DNA of 64,000 nt from Neptunicoccus sediminis (GTDB taxonomy: Bacteria; Pseudomonadota; Alphaproteobacteria; Rhodobacterales; Rhodobacteraceae), in the NCBI RefSeq assembly GCF_001719615.1, contig NZ_MDVX01000002.1, positions 310,001 through 374,000 of the forward strand. Direction: 5' to 3'. A program made the translations under genes and the position numbers. Shown in pieces: positions 53,073 to 63,081 of the stretch. The notes under the pieces were generated by a model, which had not been told where the DNA came from, ran no database searches, and worked only from the letters and a program-made list of their open reading frames with translations. Every line of letters starts with the position of its first letter. Position 1 is the stretch's first letter.

Positions 53073-55616
53073 CTAATACAAACCGCCCGATGACAGCGAC
53101 CCGAAAGAGGCTTTGGGCGGAATAACTTTTTGTTCGCCGGTTGAGGTGGTGATCACCGTTTCTGTATCATCCTCGCCGCGGCCATAAAGCTGCAAGTCCT
53201 CTCCCATAGCGAACCCCCCGTCGATGACGCTGAACATGCCATATTCCGGCTCTTCGCCCATGCGGAACAGTTCGGAAACAACATTGGGGCCGGTGGCGTC
53301 CGGTGGCAAACGTGCGCCGGAATACCGGTCAAACTTGATGAAACGGGTGTTCGGCGGCACTTCAAAATCAGACGATCCGTACAATTTAATCGCTTTTTTC
53401 ATGAAGCTGTTGAACACAGGTCCGCACATGCCCCCACCCGAGGCACCCCGCCCCAGTGCGCGGGGCCGGTCATAACCCAGATAACAGCCCGCAACGATGT
53501 TGGGGGTAAAGCCGACAAACCAAACGTCTTTCGCATCATTGGTGGTGCCGGTTTTCCCAGCAACCGGCACGCCAAGCTTTACCGTGCCGCTCGCGGTGCC
53601 CCGTTCTACCACGCCGCGCATCATAGAGGTCAGCTGATAGGCTGTGACAGCATCCATCACCCGTTCGCGGTTGGACACGATACGGGGCGAAACGCCATCT
53701 TCCAGCGCCGCCAGCTCGCAGCCTTCACAGTTGCGTTTGTCATGGCGGTAGATCGTCTTGCCCCAGCGATCTTGCACCCGATCCACGAGCGTTGGTTCAA
53801 CCCGCTCCCCGCCATTGGCGAACATGGCGTAGGCCGCGACCATTTTGAACAACGTCGTTTCTTGCGAGCCGAGCGCATTGGCAAGATACTCGCCCATATC
53901 ATCGTATACACCAAAGCGTTCCGCGTAATCCGCGACGACATTCATGCCCACATCCTGCGCCAGCCGGATGGTCATCAGGTTACGGGACCGTTCAATGCCA
54001 ACCCGCAATGGGGCCGGACCGTAAAATTTATTCGACGCGTTCTTGGGCCGCCACAGACCCTGCGGCGTTTGCACTTCGATCGGGGCGTCCACCACGATGG
54101 TGGACGGGCTGTACCCACTGTCTAGCGCGGAAGCGTAAACAAATGGTTTAAAGGATGAACCGGGCTGGCGGGTGGCTTGGGTCGCACGGTTAAACACCGA
54201 CGCCTGATACGAAAATCCGCCCTGCATCGCCAGCACGCGGCCCGTGTTGGTGTCCATTGCCATGAAACCGCCCTGAATGCGGGGAATCTGGCGCAGGCTC
54301 CAGCGGATGAACGATCCGTCACTGTCCTTGGTGACAGCCCGCACATAGATCACATCGCCCACAGACAGCAGATCGGCGGGTTTGCTGGCCCGTTTGCCCG
54401 CCCGTCCGTTTTCCAGCAGCGGACGCCAGTTAAATTCCTGCTTGGGCAGGAAGTGGCCGTCCTCGTCCTCCTCTACACCTTCAATCCCGATACGCGCAGA
54501 GCTGTCGCCAAGCTCCAGCACCACCGCCGGATGCCAGCCTTCAATATCCCGCGGCATGTTCACATCGCGCAACGCTTCGCGCCAGTCTGCTTCTGAGCCG
54601 AGCTTCTCAGCCTCGATTGTGCCTTCAGGTCCGCGATATATACCCAGATTGCGGTCATATTTTTCCAGCCCCGCCCGCAGCGATCTGGCCGCCTCTTTCT
54701 GAAGTTCAGGATCCATTGTGGCGCGGATCGTCAGACCACCACCAAAGAACTCTTCCTCGCCAAAATCACCCGAAAGCTGTCGGCGGATTTCGTCGGTGAA
54801 ATAGTCCCGTGGCGGTCGTTCCGCGCGCGAAGAGGTATAATCACCTGATTGCACTGTCAGCAGATCACTGGCCTTTGCTGCCGTGTAAGCCGCCTCGTTG
54901 ATATAGCCGTTGTCATACATCTGGCCGAGCACATAGTCCCGCCGCACGATTGCCCGCTCTTTCTGGCGCACCGGATGGTAATCACTGGGCGCTTTGGGCA
55001 ATGCCGCAAGGTAGGCTGCCTCTGCCACGGTCACTTCTTCGAGGTTCTTGCCAAAGTAGGTATCTGCCGCCGCTGTCACCCCGTAGGAGTTCTGCCCGAG
55101 GAAGATTTCGTTCAGGTAAAGCTCGAGGATCTTGTCCTTGTCGAGCGTCTCTTCCAGCCGTGTCGCAAGAATGATCTCCTTGATTTTCCGTTCAAAAGAC
55201 CGTGACCCGTCCAGCAGGAAATTCTTCATAACCTGCTGCGTAATAGTAGAGGCCCCCCGCAGCCGCCCGCCCTGCGCCGCATCCAGCGCCGCCTTGACGA
55301 TCCCTTGCAGGTCATAGCCCTTATGCTCGTAGAAATGTTTGTCCTCAGCGCTCACAAACGCCTGTTTTATCACGTCGGGAACTTCGTCCGCAGGCGTAAA
55401 CATGCGCCGTTCATGGGCAAATTCGTCCATGACCTTGCCCTCGCCGGAGTACACGCGGCTGATGGTGGCGGGTTCATAGCTGGCCAGCGCCTGATGGTCC
55501 GGCAGATCGCGGCCGTACATCCAGAAGACCGCCCCGACAGCCACGACAACCATGACTGCACCAATGGTCAGGCCGCTGAAAATCCAGCCGAAAATATTCA
55601 GTATAAAACGCAGCAC
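53073..55616 (-). CDS. mrcA: Penicillin-binding protein 1A
   Basis: An 847-residue class A PBP. The start is taken as GTG at 55616, preceded by GGGGAG (55624-55629) and followed by VLRFILNIFGWIF, the single membrane anchor; the upstream in-frame ATG at 55700 adds unlike residues. The transglycosylase has AEDKHFYEHKGYD and GASTITQQVMKNFLL. The transpeptidase has SxxK in PGSSFKPFVYASAL, SRN in IERSRNLMT and KTGT in VAGKTGTTNDAKD. It polymerises and cross-links peptidoglycan in the periplasm. It lies downstream of amiC on the same strand, so cell-wall synthesis and hydrolysis genes are neighbours. Confidence 0.94.
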   Translation of the reverse strand: MLRFILNIFGWIFSGLTIGAVMVVVAVGAVFWMYGRDLPDHQALASYEPATISRVYSGEGKVMDEFAHERRMFTPADEVPDVIKQAFVSAEDKHFYEHKGYDLQGIVKAALDAAQGGRLRGASTITQQVMKNFLLDGSRSFERKIKEIILATRLEETLDKDKILELYLNEIFLGQNSYGVTAAADTYFGKNLEEVTVAEAAYLAALPKAPSDYHPVRQKERAIVRRDYVLGQMYDNGYINEAAYTAAKASDLLTVQSGDYTSSRAERPPRDYFTDEIRRQLSGDFGEEEFFGGGLTIRATMDPELQKEAARSLRAGLEKYDRNLGIYRGPEGTIEAEKLGSEADWREALRDVNMPRDIEGWHPAVVLELGDSSARIGIEGVEEDEDGHFLPKQEFNWRPLLENGRAGKRASKPADLLSVGDVIYVRAVTKDSDGSFIRWSLRQIPRIQGGFMAMDTNTGRVLAMQGGFSYQASVFNRATQATRQPGSSFKPFVYASALDSGYSPSTIVVDAPIEVQTPQGLWRPKNASNKFYGPAPLRVGIERSRNLMTIRLAQDVGMNVVADYAERFGVYDDMGEYLANALGSQETTLFKMVAAYAMFANGGERVEPTLVDRVQDRWGKTIYRHDKRNCEGCELAALEDGVSPRIVSNRERVMDAVTAYQLTSMMRGVVERGTASGTVKLGVPVAGKTGTTNDAKDVWFVGFTPNIVAGCYLGYDRPRALGRGASGGGMCGPVFNSFMKKAIKLYGSSDFEVPPNTRFIKFDRYSGARLPPDATGPNVVSELFRMGEEPEYGMFSVIDGGFAMGEDLQLYGRGEDDTETVITTSTGEQKVIPPKASFGSLSSGGLY

Positions 55617-55798
55617 CCGCGCGACTCCCCAACTCTTGCAAGGTATCTTACCAACCCGCACATCACGGGTCAAAGCAGCGCAGCGGCTGATTTGGCTCAA
55701 ACTCGCCCATACTTGCTTGTCAGAGCTGATTTAGGGGTTTCTATAGAAAATTAAAGGGATTCTTTTCCGCGCCCGCGTCGAGCCTGCCTGTGCCGCCG

Positions 55799-57049
55799 CT
55801 ACTGGCGCAACAGCCGGGCCTGTGCCGCGTCTTCGACGGTCCATTCATCCAGCGCATTGATAACCCCTGAAATAACCTGCGTGCGCCAGCGTTTGGTCAG
55901 CAGATTGTTCAGATCGCTTTTGTTGGACATAAAGCCAAGCTCCACAAGAACGGATGGAATATCGGGGGCTTTCAACACGGTGAAACCGGCGCTCAGATGG
56001 GGGCGCTTGCGAATACGGCCGACGGATTTTGCAATGCCATTCACCAGCATCTCTGCCAGCATATCGCTGCGCACGCCGGTTTCCCGCTGGGCCATATCCA
56101 TCAGCACGGCTGCAATCTGGTCGTCCTGATTGCTCAGGTCTACACCGGCCAGCAGGTCAGAGCGGTCGTGCTGCTCTGCCAGTTGTGCCGCCATCGTTGA
56201 GGATGCTTTAGAAGACAGGGTGTAAACCGTTGTTCCTGTTGCACTTCCCTCTGCCAGCGCATCGGCGTGAATGGATAGAAACACATCCGCATCCAGCGCC
56301 CGCGCGACAGAAATCCGGTCCGGCAGCGAGAGGAAAACATCCTCTGTGCGGGTCAGTTTTGCCTGAAACCGTCCGGTGCGGATCAGCGCTTCTTGCAATT
56401 CCCGTGCGAATTGCAGCACGAGGTCCTTTTCCTCATAGCCGTCCCGTTCGGCCCCGCCGTCTACGCCACCGTGACCGGGATCAATCACCACAACCACCGG
56501 CCTGTCACCCAACTGGCGTTGCTTGGATTTTCCGGCCTCGGTCGGCTTGGGCAAGGCCCAGCCATCCTCTTCCCGTTCGGCGGATTTCAGGGCAAATTCT
56601 TCTTGACCGGCAGAGGCCATGCTGACCTCAAGCACGGCAGTTCCGCGCACATCATTCACCCGCATCTCGGCCTTTTGTGGCAGAATCGGATAGGCCAGAT
56701 CAAGCACCAGCCGCGACCAGCCGGGGCGGAAGATGCCAAACCGCAGTCCTTTGACCACGTCACTTTGATCCACTTTTCCGGCCTCAAAGCCGCTCCAGTC
56801 GATTTCCTTAAAATCCATCACAATGCGCGGCGGATTATCCAGCGCAAAAATACGGTAGGGTACGGGCTGGGATAGATGCAATCTCAGATTGACCGTATCG
56901 CCCGAGGCGTCCTCTATGGTGGAACGGGCTCCGTCCACCCGTGCAAGCGCTTGTAATTCCTGCGCCAAAACAGGGCGAACCCCTGCCAGAACAACACCTG
57001 CAACAAGCGCCGCGCCAAGGACGGCCCGTCTGATAATTCCACTGCTCAT
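55799..57049 (-). CDS. amiC: N-acetylmuramoyl-L-alanine amidase AmiC
   Basis: A 416-residue periplasmic amidase. A signal peptide (MSSGIIRRAVLGAALVAGVV, cut near VLAQ) is followed by an AMIN domain (about 35-150; note VNLRLHLSQPVPYRIFALDN) that targets the septum. The Amidase_3 domain has the zinc ligands in VIDPGHGGVDGGAERDGYEE and SIHADALAEGSATG, and the catalytic Glu in VLVELGFMSNKSDLNNLL. It cleaves the amide bond between N-acetylmuramic acid and the stem peptide to split daughter cells. It lies upstream of PBP1A on the same strand, with the RNase E gene divergent. Confidence 0.94.
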   Translation of the reverse strand: MSSGIIRRAVLGAALVAGVVLAGVRPVLAQELQALARVDGARSTIEDASGDTVNLRLHLSQPVPYRIFALDNPPRIVMDFKEIDWSGFEAGKVDQSDVVKGLRFGIFRPGWSRLVLDLAYPILPQKAEMRVNDVRGTAVLEVSMASAGQEEFALKSAEREEDGWALPKPTEAGKSKQRQLGDRPVVVVIDPGHGGVDGGAERDGYEEKDLVLQFARELQEALIRTGRFQAKLTRTEDVFLSLPDRISVARALDADVFLSIHADALAEGSATGTTVYTLSSKASSTMAAQLAEQHDRSDLLAGVDLSNQDDQIAAVLMDMAQRETGVRSDMLAEMLVNGIAKSVGRIRKRPHLSAGFTVLKAPDIPSVLVELGFMSNKSDLNNLLTKRWRTQVISGVINALDEWTVEDAAQARLLRQ

Positions 57050-57549
57050 AATACCGCCTCGCCTCTTTTCCAGAGATCACTTTAACGGGAGTTTCCCGTG
57101 CCCGCACACCATAGCCCAGCTAAAAACCGATTGTAATTCCCCAATCCACCCCATAAGACTAATTTGTAACAGCGGTTCACAGAACCCCTGCTTAAACAGT
57201 TTCGCTGATGAAACGCGATGATGGTCTGGGCCCCAAGCGGCGCCCGCTGTCAGATCGCCTTCACCGGCAGGGCCAACCGGCCACCCGAATTGCGCAGGCC
57301 GCGCCGTAACAGCAGAGCCCGCGCCAGAGCTTGGCATCCGACCATAAGGATGCTGGAGATAACCGCGATGAAACGCGTTGACTATGTTGACTACACGCAG
57401 GGAGCAGGCAAACCGCCTGCCCCGTTTTTGCGTCTGGACGACAGCGACGCCCTCCCACTCGCCCCAATTTACCACGCAAACTCTACATCGGCCCCCCCTG
57501 GAAACAGCGGGGTCCGCCCCTGTGCGGACGTGCGTGCGAAAGATACACT
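57050..57549. promoter_or_regulatory. Long leader/intergenic region of rne
   Basis: Five hundred bases between the divergent amiC and rne starts. Near rne there are hairpins, including the perfect GTCCGC-CCCTGT-GCGGAC (57512-57529), and upstream GGCAAACCGCC. RNase E autoregulates through a long 5' leader in enterobacteria; a similar role here is inference. An ORF at 57368 in this region looks like a chance frame. Confidence 0.45.
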
Positions 57550-60507
57550 ATGGCTAAAAAGATGCTTATTGATGCCACCCACCCGGAAGAGACCCGGGTC
57601 GTGGTGGTCGATGGAAACAAGGTAGAAGAATTCGACTTTGAATCCGAAAACAAACGCCAGTTGGCTGGCAACATATACCTTGCAAAAGTAACTCGGGTCG
57701 AACCCTCGCTTCAGGCGGCATTTGTAGATTACGGCGGAAACCGGCACGGGTTCCTCGCATTTTCCGAAATCCATCCGGATTATTACCAGATCCCCGTTGC
57801 CGACCGCGAAAAGCTGCTGGCCGAGGAAGCCGAATACGCCAAAGCTATGGCCGAGGAAGAAAACCGCGAGAAGCCCAAACGCTCTCGCCGGACCTCTCGC
57901 TCCAAAAAGAGCGAAGCCGCCAGCGATGGTGCGGCAACCACCAAGGATGAGGTCATCTCGTCTGACGTAATTGATCTGGACGGCGATGACTCCGGTCTGG
58001 TGGACGTGCCTGAATCCGGTGAAAAAGCGCCCGAGGCAAAGTCTCAAGAGACTGAAGCGACAGAACAGACAGCGGCCGAACAGACAGAAACAGAGCAGAC
58101 GCAAGCAGAGGGCGGCGAAACCGCTGACAGCGAAGCAGATGCAACAACAGACGCCGCACCAGCAGAGTCGCACGACGACACAAACGCCGACGACAACTCA
58201 GACGAGACTGCAGAGCCGGTTGAGGGCCAGGAAGCCTCTGATGCCAGCCCGATCGTTGAGCCTCAGGTCGAAGCGGTAGAATCAGACAACGCCACAGAAG
58301 AAGTCGAAACCGACGACGCCGAAGCCGAAGCAGACGATGTGCGCGCCGAATTCCGTCCCCGCAAACCACGGGCACGGCGCTATAAAATTCAGGAAGTCGT
58401 CAAGGTCCGCCAAATCCTGTTGGTACAGGTTGTTAAGGAAGAACGGGGCAACAAGGGTGCCGCGCTGACGACCTATCTGTCGCTGGCCGGTCGCTATTGC
58501 GTGCTGATGCCAAACACCGCCCGTGGCGGCGGCATTTCCCGCAAGATCACCAATGCCACCGACCGCAAAAAGCTTAAGGATATTGCGAACGAGATCGAGG
58601 TGCCCGAAGGCGCAGGTCTGATCATTCGCACCGCCGGTGCCAAACGCACCAAGACCGAGATCAAGCGCGACTATGAATATCTGATGCGCCAGTGGGAACA
58701 GGTCCGCGACCTGACCCTGAAATCCATCGCCCCTGCCGGTATCTATGAAGAAGGCGACCTGATCAAACGCTCGATCCGTGACCTCTACAACCGCGACATC
58801 GACGAAATCTTTGTCGAAGGCGAAGCAGGTTATCGCGTGGCCAAGGAATACATGAAGATGCTGATGCCAAGCCACGCCTCCCGCGTGCGGCACTATGCAG
58901 AACCCCTGCCCCTCTTCGCCCGCTATCAGGTGGAAACCTATCTGGACGGCATGTTCAATCCGACCGTCCAGCTGAAATCCGGCGGATATATTGTTATCGG
59001 CATCACCGAGGCGCTGGTTGCCATTGACGTGAACTCGGGCAAATCCACCAAGGAAGGCTCGATCGAGGATACCGCCCTGCGCACCAACCTCGAAGCTGCC
59101 GAAGAGGTTGCCCGCCAGTTGAAACTGCGCGATCTTGCCGGTCTGATCGTGATCGACTTCATCGACATGGAAGAACGCCGCAATAACTCTGCCGTTGAAA
59201 AACGCATGAAAGACCGGTTGAAAAACGACCGCGCCCGTATCCAGGTGGGCCGGATTTCCGGTTTCGGCCTGATGGAGATGTCCCGCCAGCGTCTGCGCCC
59301 CGGCATGTTGGAGGCAACCACACAGCCCTGTGCGGCCTGTCACGGCACCGGTCTGACCCGCTCGGACGACAGCATGGCGCTGCTGATCCTGCGCGAGCTG
59401 GAGGATGAAGGCACCCGCAAACGCACGCGCGAGGTTCTGGTGACAGCGCCCGTGGCCATTGCCAACTACCTGCTGAACGAAAAGCGCGAACATATCGCCA
59501 TGATCGAGGCCCGCTACGGTATGGCCGTGCGCATCGAGGCCGACATGCACTTGATCAGCCCCGACCACAAAATCGAGAAGTTCAAAACCTCCACACGCCG
59601 CATCGCCAAAGCGCCAGCACCGACGGCTGTCACCATCGACAGCGTGGAACCTTTCGAGGTAGAGGAAGAGGAACCGACCCAAACCGCCAAGGGGAACAAC
59701 GCACCGGAAACGGATGTGGAGACCTCTGACGATCAACCCAAGAAAAAACGCCGCCGGCGGCGGCGGCGCGGTGGCAAGGATCGCAATGATGCCCAAAACG
59801 GTGACAATGGCGATAATGGCAATCAGAACACCGGACAGGACGCCTCCGACACATCGGACGCGCCTGCGAAAGCGGATGACAAAGCGGGTGATTCTGCGCC
59901 TCAACAGCGCGAAGAGTCCAAATCCGGCGGGTCTGACGCCGGCACGCCGGACACTCCGGCGAAGAAATCTCGCACCACATCCCGCCGCCGGTCTTCCGCA
60001 AAATCCAAGGATGCACCGGAAGAAACTGCCGCGACCGAAGAGGCCGCTAAATCCGATCAATCTCAGGCGCCAGTAGCAGAGCAAACCGCCGCGCCAACCG
60101 CGCAAGAGTCCGCCGCGAAAGAGACCGAAGCCGCGCCAGAGACCGCCGAGGAAAAACCGGCGAAACCGGCACGCAAACCCCGCGCCCGCAAACCGGCGGC
60201 GGCGAAGACGGAGAAAGCTGACAAAGTTAAAGCGGATACAGCGGCAGAGGATACAAAACCGGCAGAAGCAGCGGTACAAACCCCCGATCCGGCCGAACCC
60301 GAAACAGCGGCTCCAGAGGACATTGCCGCAGCCCCTGCCCCTGTCGCCGCTCCGGAAGTGATCGATATTCCGATCACCAAAGCCCCTGCCGAAGCCAAAG
60401 CGGAAAACGCCCCCGAGCCTGAGGCAAAAGCCGAAGAGACCGAGGCGCCTCCGGCCAAGCCCAAGCCAAAACGCTCTGGTTGGTGGTCCCGCGCAACCGG
60501 CAAGTAA
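57550..60507 (+). CDS. rne: Ribonuclease E
   Basis: A 985-residue endoribonuclease. The start MAKKMLIDATHPEETRVVVV is typical of the alphaproteobacterial enzyme. The S1 region is split by an acidic, repetitive Glu/Ala/Thr-rich insertion (about residues 100-270). The DNase I-like catalytic Asp residues are in VAIDVNSGKSTKEG (about 493) and LIVIDFIDME (about 536), and the zinc-link is QPCAACHGTG (Cys 594 and 597). The C-terminal third is low-complexity Ala/Pro/Lys/Glu scaffold and ends KRSGWWSRATGK, a tail conserved in related bacteria. It initiates mRNA decay and processes rRNA and tRNA. A strong terminator follows the stop. Confidence 0.95.
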   Translation: MAKKMLIDATHPEETRVVVVDGNKVEEFDFESENKRQLAGNIYLAKVTRVEPSLQAAFVDYGGNRHGFLAFSEIHPDYYQIPVADREKLLAEEAEYAKAMAEEENREKPKRSRRTSRSKKSEAASDGAATTKDEVISSDVIDLDGDDSGLVDVPESGEKAPEAKSQETEATEQTAAEQTETEQTQAEGGETADSEADATTDAAPAESHDDTNADDNSDETAEPVEGQEASDASPIVEPQVEAVESDNATEEVETDDAEAEADDVRAEFRPRKPRARRYKIQEVVKVRQILLVQVVKEERGNKGAALTTYLSLAGRYCVLMPNTARGGGISRKITNATDRKKLKDIANEIEVPEGAGLIIRTAGAKRTKTEIKRDYEYLMRQWEQVRDLTLKSIAPAGIYEEGDLIKRSIRDLYNRDIDEIFVEGEAGYRVAKEYMKMLMPSHASRVRHYAEPLPLFARYQVETYLDGMFNPTVQLKSGGYIVIGITEALVAIDVNSGKSTKEGSIEDTALRTNLEAAEEVARQLKLRDLAGLIVIDFIDMEERRNNSAVEKRMKDRLKNDRARIQVGRISGFGLMEMSRQRLRPGMLEATTQPCAACHGTGLTRSDDSMALLILRELEDEGTRKRTREVLVTAPVAIANYLLNEKREHIAMIEARYGMAVRIEADMHLISPDHKIEKFKTSTRRIAKAPAPTAVTIDSVEPFEVEEEEPTQTAKGNNAPETDVETSDDQPKKKRRRRRRRGGKDRNDAQNGDNGDNGNQNTGQDASDTSDAPAKADDKAGDSAPQQREESKSGGSDAGTPDTPAKKSRTTSRRRSSAKSKDAPEETAATEEAAKSDQSQAPVAEQTAAPTAQESAAKETEAAPETAEEKPAKPARKPRARKPAAAKTEKADKVKADTAAEDTKPAEAAVQTPDPAEPETAAPEDIAAAPAPVAAPEVIDIPITKAPAEAKAENAPEPEAKAEETEAPPAKPKPKRSGWWSRATGK

Positions 60508-60526
60508 ACCACTGAACACCCATTAG

Positions 60527-60554
60527 AAAAAGGGGCCCCTGCGGCCCCTTTTTT
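60527..60554 (+). terminator. Terminator of rne
   Basis: AAAAAGGGGCC pairs with GGCCCCTTTTT around CCTGC and is followed by a T-run, 20 bases after the stop. Confidence 0.9.
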
Positions 60555-60653
60555 ACGTCCGGTCGGCACGGCAAACACGTGTTGTACCCCTCCGGCTTCT
60601 CCGCTACCCATTGTGCAACAATTCCGTGTAATTCCAGATCAAAAGCATTCCAG

Positions 60654-61553
60654 ATGAACGACGAGCAATCCCAACCGTTAAAAGCCGCAATGTTCATGAC
60701 AGGCGCCATGTTCAGTTTCACCCTGATGGCGGTTTCGGGACGGGAACTCTCTGCATCGCTCGACACTTTTGAAATCATGACCTACCGCTCTGCAATAGGG
60801 CTGGTGGTGGTGCTGTGCCTTGCCTTGATGAACGGACGAATGGACGAAATTTCGACCAACCGGCTGGGCCTTCATACGGTGCGCAACCTGTTCCATTTCA
60901 CCGGACAGAACCTCTGGCTTTATGCGCTGATCTATATTCCGCTGTCCCAGCTCTTTGCCTTTGAATTCACCAGCCCGCTGTGGATCGCCCTGCTCGCCCC
61001 GCTGTTTCTGGGCGAAAAGATGAGCCGGACGCGAATCCTATCCTTCATCCTCGGGTTTGTTGGCATCCTGATCGTCGCCCGCCCCGAATCCGCACCCATC
61101 ACACTGGCCACAGGGGCCGCGGCCGCCTGCGCTGTGATGTTCGCATTCACCACCATCGCTACCAAAAGCCTGAGCCGCACAGAACCCACCACCTCTATCA
61201 TGTTCTGGCTGACCGCCATTCAGGGCGTGCTCGGGCTGGTCTGTGCGGGATATGACATGGACATCACACTGCCCACGCTAGCCGATCTGCCTTGGGTGGT
61301 CTTTGTCGGTCTCGGCGGGTTGGTTGCGCATTACTGTATCACCACCGCCCTGAAGCTCGCCCCTGCGACAATCGTGGCACCGCTGGAGTTCCTGCGCCTG
61401 CCACTTGTGGCCGTGGTCGCTTTCTTCCTCTACGGCGAACCACTGGTCGCGGCGATCTTCATCGGCGCAGCCCTCGTCTTCGGTGCAAACTACCTCAACA
61501 TCCGTGCGGAAAACAAAGCCAACCTCGCCCGCTCCCAAGCCACCGCCCATTAA
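60654..61553 (+). CDS. EamA/DMT-family transporter
   Basis: A 299-residue membrane protein. The start at 60654 (MNDEQSQPLKAAMFMTGAMF) is chosen because it removes a tail of unlike residues in the longer frame at 60579. Ten hydrophobic segments are visible in two homologous halves, as in EamA transporters; examples are NLWLYALIYIPLSQLFAFEF and GLGGLVAHYCITTALKLAPA. The substrate is unknown (amino acid or metabolite efflux is usual). A short motif also found after metG lies within 40 bases of the stop. Confidence 0.85.
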   Translation: MNDEQSQPLKAAMFMTGAMFSFTLMAVSGRELSASLDTFEIMTYRSAIGLVVVLCLALMNGRMDEISTNRLGLHTVRNLFHFTGQNLWLYALIYIPLSQLFAFEFTSPLWIALLAPLFLGEKMSRTRILSFILGFVGILIVARPESAPITLATGAAAACAVMFAFTTIATKSLSRTEPTTSIMFWLTAIQGVLGLVCAGYDMDITLPTLADLPWVVFVGLGGLVAHYCITTALKLAPATIVAPLEFLRLPLVAVVAFFLYGEPLVAAIFIGAALVFGANYLNIRAENKANLARSQATAH

Positions 61554-61569
61554 AGCCAGACAGACCCAA

Positions 61570-61593
61570 GCTTCAATGTTCCGAAAAATACTC
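61570..61593. repeat. Short intergenic motif, copy 2
   Basis: GCTTCAATGTTCCG then AAAAATACTC, followed by an ATACTCC / GGGGTAT inverted repeat (61588-61608) that could form a short hairpin after the EamA gene. Confidence 0.6.
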
Positions 61594-61744
61594 CCGCCGG
61601 AGGGGTATATCCTTCGTATCAAGCGCTCTCACAAACGCTCTGAGATTTAAATCGTGTTTAATAAGAGTGCGGTAGCGTCTCAGCGCGGTCCGGAATTTCC
61701 CGGGCAGTGCCATCTGCGTTTGTAGATATTTCGGAGGTACACAT

Positions 61745-62926
61745 ATGGCAAAATCCAATTTCTTTACAGTTGCTAAACTGAAGTCCCTGCCGCCCGGCAA
61801 GCATTGCGACGGACAGGGGTTATGGTTGTTTAAGAGGAAAGACGGCGGGGCACAATGGACCTTCCGGTTTTCCCTGTTCGGTCGTCAACGCGAGATGGGG
61901 CTTGGCTCCTATCCCCTGCTTTCTCTCGCAGAGGCCCGGAAAGCAGCTCATGATGTGCGGCGGATTGTGGCGAACGGCGATGATCCAATCAAAATCAAGC
62001 GGCGGCAGAGAAACCATGCAAGCGCACAGGAAGGTCGGTTCCATGTTTTGGCCTATGCTGCTTTTGAAGCCCATCGCTCCACGCTGAAGCATGAGGGGTC
62101 GGACGGGATGTGGTTCAGCCCGATCAAGAACCATCTTCTGCCGCATCTGGGAATGATGCCGGTCGTCAAGATCGACCAGCATGACATTAAACAGGCCCTT
62201 TCCCGTGGCTGGGAGACGTCTCCTGTTACAGCAAAGAAGGCTCTTTCCCGACTGAAGGTGATCCTGAGCTACGCCATCGCAGAAGGCTTTGACGTGAACC
62301 TCGGCATCATTGACCAAGCACGCATCCTGCTTGGAGCACCAAGGCACACGGTTACCCATATCGCAGCGCTCGACTGGGCTGAGGCGTCTGCCTTTTATCA
62401 ATCCCTTGGAGAGCTCGCACCCGCAGAACTGGCGCTTCGCATGCTGATGCTGACAGGTGTGCGTTCGGATGCGGTCAACAATATGCGGCTTGAGCAGATC
62501 ACCAAGGACATCTGGACGGTGCCTGTAGAGCATGTCAAAGGCCGCAAAGGTTTCACCAAGCCCTTCCGCGTACCTCTGTCCAATGAGGTCCTGCGGGTGA
62601 TCGATCTCGCCCGAGCGATTGAGCAGAACGGTCATCTCTTTCCCAACAGCCGCGGCGGTCCACTGAACAAAATGTCCATGCGCAACTACATGGTCGAGCG
62701 CGGCCTAGAAGCCCGACCACACGGTTTCCGCTCTACATTGCGCACATGGCTGTCCGAACGGACAGAATGCGCACGGGAGGTGGCTGAGGCCTGCCTCGGG
62801 CACTTTGCCGTCAATGATGTGGAGGATGCGTACAACCGTGCTGATTATCTGGAACGCCGCAAACCATACTTGGCGGATTGGGCGAGTTATTTGATTGGGG
62901 GTGGTTGCAAGAATGCAACAGATTAA
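61745..62926 (+). CDS. P4-type tyrosine integrase
   Basis: A 393-residue integrase. The start MAKSNFFTVAKLKSLPPGKH follows GGAGG. The N-terminal DUF4102-like arm (FRFSLFGRQREMGLGSYPLL) is typical of island integrases. The catalytic domain has the first Arg in LTGVRSDAVNNMRL, His-Arg in RPHGFRSTLRTWL, His in CLGHFAVNDV and the Tyr in AYNRADYLERRKPYL. Such enzymes insert elements at tRNA or other genes; no tRNA or clear attachment site is visible just upstream, so the site is unknown. It marks the probable left boundary of an element that continues past the window. Confidence 0.92.
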   Translation: MAKSNFFTVAKLKSLPPGKHCDGQGLWLFKRKDGGAQWTFRFSLFGRQREMGLGSYPLLSLAEARKAAHDVRRIVANGDDPIKIKRRQRNHASAQEGRFHVLAYAAFEAHRSTLKHEGSDGMWFSPIKNHLLPHLGMMPVVKIDQHDIKQALSRGWETSPVTAKKALSRLKVILSYAIAEGFDVNLGIIDQARILLGAPRHTVTHIAALDWAEASAFYQSLGELAPAELALRMLMLTGVRSDAVNNMRLEQITKDIWTVPVEHVKGRKGFTKPFRVPLSNEVLRVIDLARAIEQNGHLFPNSRGGPLNKMSMRNYMVERGLEARPHGFRSTLRTWLSERTECAREVAEACLGHFAVNDVEDAYNRADYLERRKPYLADWASYLIGGGCKNATD

Positions 62927-63081
62927 GTTGGTGCTTTGTATTCGAAGTTCGAAGCAAAACGGCTTGGCTCGCATCTTCGTAGAAGACATAAGGTTTTATT
63001 CAACTCACGCGATTGCCTTTGACAACTAAACGATGGAAAAGATTGAGACAAGTTCTGACAGTTAATAGGAGCGGATTAAAG

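Noticed and set aside
57368-57625. ORF starting MKRVDYVDYTQ within the rne leader
   Set aside because: It overlaps the rne start in another frame, has no recognised similarity and no convincing ribosome-binding site.
58282-60519. A 745-codon frame opposite rne
   Set aside because: It mirrors the low-complexity RNase E tail and has a Phe/Gly/Arg-rich composition, typical of an antisense shadow.
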